Assembly: GCF_963576545.1 (NCBI RefSeq)
Contig: NC_083636.1
Location: 1,248,383-1,312,382, forward strand
Origin: Limanda limanda
Lineage: Eukaryota > Chordata > Actinopteri > Pleuronectiformes > Pleuronectidae
Direction: 5' to 3'
DNA: 64,000 nt
Shown here: positions 57,001 to 64,000 of the stretch, piece by piece
How positions within the stretch are numbered: position 1 is the first letter of the stretch
Layout: each line of letters starts with the position of its first letter
Translations under genes and position numbers: made by a program
The notes under the pieces: generated by a model
The model's input: only the letters and a program-made list of their open reading frames with translations
Database searches by the model: none
What the model was told of the DNA's origin: nothing

Positions 57001-58705
57001 CTGCTTAATTACAGATATTAATGTTTGTCTTCGGTCACTTTCTGTCACCACGGTTTGATTTTAGCGCCTCGTTCACCGTGTGTGGGTGTTTGTGTGATTG
57101 GGGGCGGGGCCTGTGTGTGTGATCTAATACAGACACACAACAGATAAATGTTGAACGCACTCGTGCCACCGAGGAACATTTGACTTCACAGATTAGTGGT
57201 CGCACTCTGAAGCCCTGGTTTACAAACAAAGTAACACTATTGACAGAAATGAACAGAAAATCTAAAAGAAAACAAACCCTAGTGTGTGTGTCTGTCTGTG
57301 TGTGTTTGTCTGCGTGTGCGTGAGTGAGAGTGTGAATAGGAAAGTGGGTCAAGGATGTTTGTGCGGATTTGATTAAATGTTGTGAGATGAAACATGAATA
57401 AAACAACGTGTTTAACTGTAACTTTGTAACGACACCGTTTCAGCTCCGAGACCCAGATTCAACTAATGACTGTACAGGGATATTAGACACAGACACACAC
57501 ACATACATACACTCTGTGTTCCTGGAAAGTTTGTTCTAGTTCCTCTGCTGTGTTTTCGTTAGGTTCTATGAGAACATGTTCTCACAGACGTCACCTCAGT
57601 GTTAACACAACACACATCTGATACACACTGTTTACTCTGCAGCCTCACACTGTTCAACACTTATTACTTCTGACACTCTTCACTCGCAGTGTCTAACTGA
57701 CGTCAAACATCTGTTACAAGTACTGACACACACACACACACACACACACAAACGAACACACACGCACATAAATACATTTTGCAGGAGAGAATGATGAATG
57801 TCGTGTTTTTATGTTTAATTTATTCTTCACCACAATCTCCTCCTCTCCTCAGAATAATAAACCAGCGTTTTCAGAAACTCATGAATCAACTTTACGTCAG
57901 CAGCGACAGGTGAAGTGTGGCTGAAGGATACGCATTCAGACAAAGCATTGCATTATGGGTCTTTTTATCTGTCTAAGAATTCTAGAAACTTCTCTCACAT
58001 CTGGAGAATGTGTGTCAGCCTCTCTTGTGTTGTGTGTCGTTCCGGCTCCAGTGACGTGCAGTGTGGATCTGGACACATGACAGAGTTCAGGACGTCCAGG
58101 CGTCTGTGGAGCAGAGGAAGTCGACTTCAGCTCCGGAGCACGTTAAACACACACGTGAGGAGAACTGGAGCATGACACAGTAACACACACCTCACTGTGT
58201 CCCGGCCTCAGGAGATGAGTCGGCAATCAGACACGCCAGCTTCAGCCCAGCGGAGAAGATCCACTTCCTTTACTGAAAGACCCGACACGTCCCATGATGC
58301 ACCAGCACCGCTGTGATTGGTTCTCCTCTCAGGACGGTTTCATGCCCGGATTTTTGTCGTGGCAGGAAATTGTAGCTTAAAAAACAAGGTTAACGTCGGC
58401 TGCATTCCAATGAGCTGCTCCAGTTCGATGACTCATCGATGCTTCACTGGATCAGAGACGCTTCATGGAACTGAGTTCATGTTGCTCACGTGCTTTTCTC
58501 CTGTGGAGGAAACTAATGTAAATCATAGAAACATGATCACAGATAGAACTGTCAACACTGTTTATATCTTTATCTTCTTTTATCTTTATTCTCAACGTAA
58601 TCCAGCAGATTAACAAAGTATCGTCATCAATGTGGGCGGAGTCTACCTATACTTGACTCTGATTGGTTTGTAGACGGCTTCTGACGTGGGCGTGTTGTAA
58701 GTTGG
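57001..58705. other. No gene supported
   Basis: Mixed sequence with a CA run at 57724-57752 and TG-like stretches at 57282-57330. ORFs up to 123 codons lack domains. Confidence 0.4.
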
Positions 58706-58713
58706 TGGAGTCC

Positions 58714-58970
58714 TACAATACTACAGTACTCTACAGTACTCCACAGTACTACAATACTACAGTACTCTACAGTACTCCACAGTACTACAATACTACAGTA
58801 CTACAGTACTCTACAGTACTCCACAGTACTACAGTACTACAGTACTACAGTACTCTACAGTACTCCACAGTACTACAGTACTACAGTACTACAGTACTCT
58901 ACAGTACTACAATACTACAGTACTCCACAGTACTCTACAGTACTACAGTACTCCACAGTACTCTACACTA
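58714..58970. repeat. AGTACT minisatellite
   Basis: About 27 short units (8-10 bp) of the type ACAGTACTAC, ACAGTACTCT and ACAGTACTCC. Each contains the palindrome AGTACT, so the array can fold back on itself. A 102-codon plus-strand frame (Tyr/Ser/Thr/Leu/Gln-rich) is an artefact. Confidence 0.95.
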
Positions 58971-58979
58971 GTTGAAATG

Positions 58980-59985
58980 CACCAAACGAACGTCCTTGTG
59001 GTTCAAACGTATCGTCGGAGGTGAAGACTGGAACAGAACCAGGTCCAGTTGGATCCAGACCCAGATGTCCTCCTCTGCTCTGAGGAACCGTTCACACCTG
59101 ATGTTCAGAGCTTCACACTGAACTGAAGAGTCTGAAGCTCTGAACCAGGTGTGAACGAGTCCTGAGTCTCTAAGATCTGTCTTTCACTCTGAGTCAGAGA
59201 CTTTCAGACGGTGTCTCCTCCAGAGGACAAACCACAGGATTCATATTCTGTGTCTGTACGTATGAAACTGTTCATATACATTCATTTGTGTTTTCTGGGT
59301 CTTCACTTATTTCCTCACTCAGTAAATTCAGATCATGAGCGAAGTGACAATGAACAGTTTATTCTTCCTGCAGCACAAAGACCCTGAATTCTGAATGTGA
59401 TGAAATTCATTTGTGTTTTTTTCTCCCCCACATTAAGTTCCTCTGCCTCATTGTGTGGAAGCAGTTTGAAATACGTGACGGAGCAAATCCCTCCACTCAC
59501 TCAGCTTTATAAATATGCATGTAGAATACATATTTACATACCATTCTGTTTCCCTGTATTCAATTTATAACTGAGAGTTATCTGTGAACTATTAGCTGGG
59601 ATGTAGTCCCTCCTCGTTCTCTGCTTCATGGCGTCTCAGAGCCGGCGGCTCAACCAGATGTGAGCAGTGGTTTATCATCGTGTCACATGCAGAGGAAACA
59701 GAGGTGATGCAGTTTGAATGAACTTTGCTGAAGCAACATACAGATGCTAACAATCTGCTGTCATACGAGCAGCTGCTATGCTAAGCTAAGTGCTAGAGTC
59801 CATCAGAACCTCTGGCACCTTGGGACCTTCGTAAAGAATCAACACAACTCTGAAAGGATCTGCCAACACAAACTAGCTAGAACCTCCAAGAGCCGGTGGA
59901 ACCAGTAAGAACCAGTAGAACCTTCTTAAGACCTTTGAGGATCATCGAGGATCGTTGACTGAGAACCTCAGACTCCAGAAGCTCT
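58980..59985. other. No gene seen
   Basis: Mixed, partly AT-rich sequence. No domain-bearing ORF, no RNA gene and no repeat that I recognise. Confidence 0.4.
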
Positions 59986-59989
59986 AGAA

Positions 59990-60640
59990 GAACCACTGAA
60001 CTGCAAACACGCACACACTGTGCCTTAGCGCCCGCGGATGCAGGGCCACAGCTGTGGCCGCACCATGGATTATGATTGTGGATCGCGCGTCAGAGGTCGC
60101 AATGGTGGATCCAGTTCGGTGGATTCTGTATCGTGCCAGCTGATCGTCGTTGTAATGGAGGATCCTTTGTCGCCTTGGCATCGGATGATGAGGGACCACG
60201 ACCGAGGCGGCAGCTGATGATGGATTCTAACTGGCGGCGGTGGACAATAACTGTGGACTATAGTGGATCTCATCCTGATGCTGGATCCAGATCTTGCTGC
60301 TGACCAGAGACTATGTTTGCAGCAGGACTGCTTCACATATAGTATTGAAAAAATGTTTACCCTCATCAATGCTTCTAAAAACTTTAATCCTGATGATGTT
60401 TTCTTAACACTTGACATCTATTGCACTTGTGTCCGTCCTGGGAGACGGATCCTCACATGTGTCTCTCTGAGGTTTCTACATATTTTTACCTGTTAAAAAG
60501 GTTTTTAGTAGTTTGTCCTGACTCTTGTTGAGGGTTAAGGACAGAGGATGTCTCACCATGTTAAAGCCCTATGAGACGAATGTGATTTGTGAATATGGGC
60601 TATACAAATAAAACTTGATGATGATGATGACGTGTCCAGA
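59990..60640 (+). mobile_element. Non-LTR retrotransposon/SINE-like element with GAT tail
   Basis: The 3' part, CCTGGGAGACGGATCCTCAC, then TGTCCTGACTCTTGTTGAGG, then GGGCTATACAAATAAAACTT ending in (GAT)n, is a fish retroposon tail I recognise from many teleost genomes. The upstream 300 bp (repeated GTGGAT/GGATC phrases) appears to belong to the same composite. No RT domain. Boundaries approximate. Confidence 0.6.
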
Positions 60641-60899
60641 GTGTAGGAACCTTTAGAACCTTCTCAATGACTAGAACCTGTGAACAGACCCTGTGTTAGA
60701 GACTGTGTGTGAGTCATCTACGCTGTGAATCCCTTCTCCATCAGAGTAAATCTCTTTATCAGCGACAGGAGCCGTGACGTCTCTGCAGATCAGAGGAGAG
60801 CCGGATCAGAAACACTCTGCAGATTAAAATGAAACAGAGAAGCTATGAAGAAGAGATCAAGTCTATATAAAGCCTATTTATTTTATTTACACTTTACAC

Positions 60900-61183
60900 C
60901 AGTTTCAGAAAAATTTCAGAAATCACAAAATCACTAACAAAAACAAACACAAAAATCCACAATCATTCCTTATATCTTACAATTCCTGTTAATACTGTAA
61001 TATTCCATATATATTTCTACTGTACAGATCTTATTTATTTACATTTTCACTTTAATATGCACAATACTCTGCACTTTTACTGCCTTTTTTGCACTTCTGG
61101 TTAGACGCTAAACTGCATTTCGTTGTATAAGTACTTGTACTGTGCAATGACAATAAAGTTGAATCTAATCTAATCTAATCTAA
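60900..61183 (+). mobile_element. LINE-like 3' tail with (TCTAA)n
   Basis: Ends CTGCATTTCGTTGTATAAGT, then GTGCAATGACAATAAAGTTG, then four TCTAA units. This is a familiar 3' tail of vertebrate non-LTR elements, and AATAAA is present in it. The 5' boundary is uncertain. Confidence 0.6.
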
Positions 61184-61184
61184 G

Positions 61185-61895
61185 TTCCAAAATGAATCAA
61201 ATACCTGAGTCTTCATTCCGATCTCTTCTGAACTCTTACACTCAGGAAACAGACCAAACAGAGCAGTACCACAGGAAGCCTTGGGGGGCAGTGTAGCGAA
61301 TTTAAGCGATGGGAGCATCAGACGCCAGGAAGTGATTTCATCATGATGAATCATTTGGAAAAGAAACGTGTTCACGTCGTCTTCTAGAGGAACGAGATCA
61401 GCTCCTCCTCCTCAGACGCCATGTTGGATGTTGCCAGAATCTCTGGACTCCGCCCCCTAGTGGATGTATTGTTTAACGACCATGCTAACGTAAAGGACGT
61501 AAGTGGCCTCTGACGGTTACAACATTTTAAACGAACGCATCTTTTTTCTCAACGTGACGTCAGCGTAAACAAACTCGTAAAGGTTACAGCTGCCAAGCGT
61601 TAGCACGTTAGCGTTTAGCTTCTGCACGCGCTCAGTAGAGCTGCTCCCTGTGTGACGCACGCAGAATGATCGGTGTGTTTGAAAGGTGCAGCACAAACAC
61701 CCCCCCCCCCTCCTCTGTCTCACCCCCCATCCCACCCACCCACCCACCCCCCTCCCCCCTGCCTGGGCTGGAGGGTGAGGGAGGTGAGACGGAGCGAGAG
61801 AAAGGAGGAGAAGATGGGAGTCAAAGGGAAGAGAGGAGGGGGGGGGGACTTCCAGCAAGCAGATGAATGATCCTGTATTTCTTATCATGTTCCTG
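61185..61895. other. No gene supported; C-rich and G-rich runs
   Basis: Includes C-rich tracts (61699-61760) and a G10 run near 61840. Minus-strand ORFs cross the neighbouring CA repeat and have no domain. Confidence 0.4.
61450..61463 (-). promoter_or_regulatory. CTCF-like core motif (14/14)
   Basis: The minus strand reads CCACTAGGGGGCGG, a full match to CCASYAGRKGGCRS. Confidence 0.45.
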
Positions 61896-61897
61896 CA

Positions 61898-61909
61898 CAT
61901 GGTGTGTGT

Positions 61910-61997
<88 letters not shown>
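61898..61997. repeat. (TG)n microsatellite
   Basis: About 48 TG units with one TCTG interruption near the left end. A shorter TG tract follows at 62169-62204. Confidence 0.97.
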
Positions 61998-61998
<1 letters not shown>

Positions 61999-62168
61999 CT
62001 TGCTTGCCTAATTCTCTGTAAATCAGCCCCCCCCCACCCCCAGTCCTCACACACACTGGTTCCCTCCTGTCCTTTGCTCACAGGCTGATGTTGTTGTATA
62101 TTCACAGTGTATTGAGTCACTATTGTGCATTGTGTTAATGTTGCTGACAAATTACAACATGTAAACAG

Positions 62169-62204
<36 letters not shown>

Positions 62205-62205
<1 letters not shown>

Positions 62206-62870
62206 ACGCTGGTCCCTTGGCAGCAGGATAATGGAGGAGAGAGATTCTGCTGTTTATTGAATATTTCTCAGTGGATTCAAGCTGCAGGCGAGCGCTCCTG
62301 TCATGGTGGTTGTGTAAAGGCAGTGGAGGAATGTGTGTGTCTGTGAGTGTGTGTGTGGGTTTCAGTGAGTGTGTGTGTGTGTGTGTGGGTTTAGAGGACG
62401 TGTCCTTTTGGAAGTGTCTTATTTCGCAGCATATCAGGATCTTTATGTTCAGTATCAGTCTCACTCAGAAATGGTTCATATGAAAATACTGGAAACACAA
62501 GAACACCTGGTTTTTTTCAATGCAAATAAAGAAGTATTTTTTAGTATAGTTGTTTTTTGTATCTTTATTTTTAAAGCACAAAATGATTGACAAATTGACA
62601 AATAAAAATAACTAACATAGAGATTTATATAGGATAGAGAATATAATTTAAGAACACAACTCCTATAAAACACAGGTCAGATGATTTCACAGGGACTGAT
62701 TTTATTTTCCACAGTCGATCACTTTGTGTTCACCTCTTTCTCTAGTGTTTAATTGTGTGTTTGTTGTGTGACAAACACGTTTTACTGTTTGTTTCTGCTC
62801 GGAGCAAAAGAGACGGAGCCGGGATCAGTGTGAGTCTGTCCAGTCGACCGCAACACATAGTGATAGCTCC
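62205..62870. other. No gene seen
   Basis: Contains short TG runs at 62329-62390 and an AT-rich part at 62510-62660. No domain-bearing ORF. Confidence 0.4.
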
Positions 62871-62871
62871 T

Positions 62872-62985
<114 letters not shown>

Positions 62986-63225
62986 TGACAGGTCTGGTTC
63001 AGGTGAAGTTTCCCTGCAGCACAAACTGCTCTAAAAATCAATAATAGGTTGTTATTTGGCTGCAGGTGTGTCTGTGTGTGCGTGTGTGTCTGTGCGTGTG
63101 TGTGTCTTTGTGTGTGACACACACTAAACCAACAGTGTGGACACAAAACAGTAAATAAATTATAAAATACGTATTCATGTTGTCCAAAAACTTAATATCA
63201 ACATGATGAGCGTTTAGAAAGATGA

Positions 63226-63430
63226 CTCTTCTTCTTCTTCTTCTTCTTCATCTTCTTCTTCTTCTTCTTCTTCTTCTTCTTCTTCTTCTTCTTCTTCTTC
63301 TTCTTCTTCTTCTTCTTCTTCTTCTTCTTCTTCTTCTTCTTCTTCTTCTTCTTCTTCTTCTTCTTCTTCTTCTTCTTCTTCTTCTTCTTCTTCTTCATCT
63401 TCTTCTTCCAATTCTTCTTCTTCTTCTTCA
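63226..63430. repeat. (CTT)n trinucleotide repeat
   Basis: About 65 CTT units with CAT interruptions near 63250 and 63397 and a break at 63409. The complementary strand is (GAA)n. All frames stay open, giving spurious poly-Leu, poly-Lys and poly-Glu ORFs. Confidence 0.97.
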
Positions 63431-63600
63431 CCTCTGTGTTTATCTTCAGCTGCACATTTGTCACTTCTCCCTCTCGTCTCCCTCAGGATTTTATTCTTCC
63501 CTCGTTTCCTCAGAGGACAACGTCTCCTCTTTCTCTCTCCAGGGTAACGTCACCTGTTTTCATGTTGTGTTTCATTACTGTGTTTGTGCTTCTAAACACA

Positions 63601-63605
<5 letters not shown>

Positions 63606-63637
<32 letters not shown>

Positions 63638-63833
63638 GACAACATACTAATGTTAGAGAAGCGTTATACGTTACAACTCATTCGTGTGGGTCTGTGTGTG
63701 TTTCTGTGTGTGTCTGTGTATGTGTGTGTGTGTGTGTGTGTGTCTGTGTCTGTGCGTGTATGTGTATGTGTGTGTCTGTGTGTCTGTGTGAGTGAGTGTG
63801 TGTGTGTGTCTGTGTGTGTGTGTGAGAGATGAA
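63606..63833. repeat. TG-rich repeats
   Basis: A perfect TG run at 63606-63638, and an interrupted TG/TCTG/TATG run at 63690-63833. The window ends in a purine-rich stretch (63890-64000). Confidence 0.9.
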
Positions 63834-64000
63834 AAGGGTCAGTGTTCTTTTGAAGCCTGAATTTCTCCGTCACCTACAGAAGAGAGCTGGGAGCGAGGGA
63901 TGAAACCAAGAAAGAAGAAAGAAAAGACAGAGGAGAGGAAAGGAAGGAGGGAGGTGAAGAAACAAAGATTAAGGAAGGAAAGAAACTAGAAAAGTAGAAA

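Overview
The window reads as gene-poor teleost (probably percomorph) nuclear DNA. The reasons are a finTRIM/TRIM16-like tandem array of the kind expanded in fishes, hAT, LINE and Ty3/gypsy elements with fish-type sequences, several copies of an interspersed repeat I recognise as common in teleost genomes, and a very high density of CA/TG, GA/CT, CTT and TCTA microsatellites. There are no bacterial-style operons, CRISPR arrays or rRNA genes, and no convincing tRNA. Most long open frames are translations of simple repeats and are not genes.

Layout. 1-5.3 kb: a 5'-truncated L1/Tx1-type LINE on the minus strand (13-bp target duplication), a 48-bp palindrome, and two copies of a ~0.65 kb segment separated by CA repeats, a teleost repeat and an ~840-bp polypyrimidine block. 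5.3-19.5 kb: low-complexity country with a deleted hAT element (7.87-8.5 kb), a second long polypyrimidine block (8.85-9.35 kb), a ~1 kb GAAGAC array, a 1.6 kb TTCTGAATG(TG)n minisatellite, and a LINE tail that runs into a TCTA microsatellite. 19.5-20.4 kb: an 889-bp hAT element with a perfect 8-bp target duplication and a BED-finger transposase fragment. 20.63-26.41 kb: a 5.8 kb minus-strand LTR provirus-like element, with two 625-bp LTRs that differ at one base by eye and a 4-bp target duplication, but with almost no recognisable coding capacity. 31.5-47.7 kb: three tandem ~3.3 kb units, each carrying a single-exon TRIM gene (RING, B-boxes, coiled coil, PRY-SPRY). Unit A keeps only a SPRY fragment. 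Unit B is broken by a frameshift, a nonsense codon, a 4.8 kb gypsy insertion in its upstream region and a 2.8 kb LTR-like insertion inside the coding region. Unit C is intact (552 aa). 47.7-64 kb: no supportable gene; microsatellites, a CTCCCT array, a higher-order GAGATCCTCCT minisatellite, an AGTACT minisatellite and two non-LTR retrotransposon tails.

How the pieces relate. The only credible host gene is the intact TRIM E3 ligase-like gene of unit C. Its two sister copies show decay of a duplicated immune-type family, partly through insertion of LTR elements. Several CTCF-like motifs lie on both sides of the TRIM array, and two of them are carried by the teleost repeat. I did not find a demonstrably new biological system. 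The best candidates for follow-up are the young coding-poor LTR element, the 2.8 kb putative solo LTR inside the TRIM gene, and the TRIM array itself. All identity statements come from reading by eye; no alignment or database search was run.
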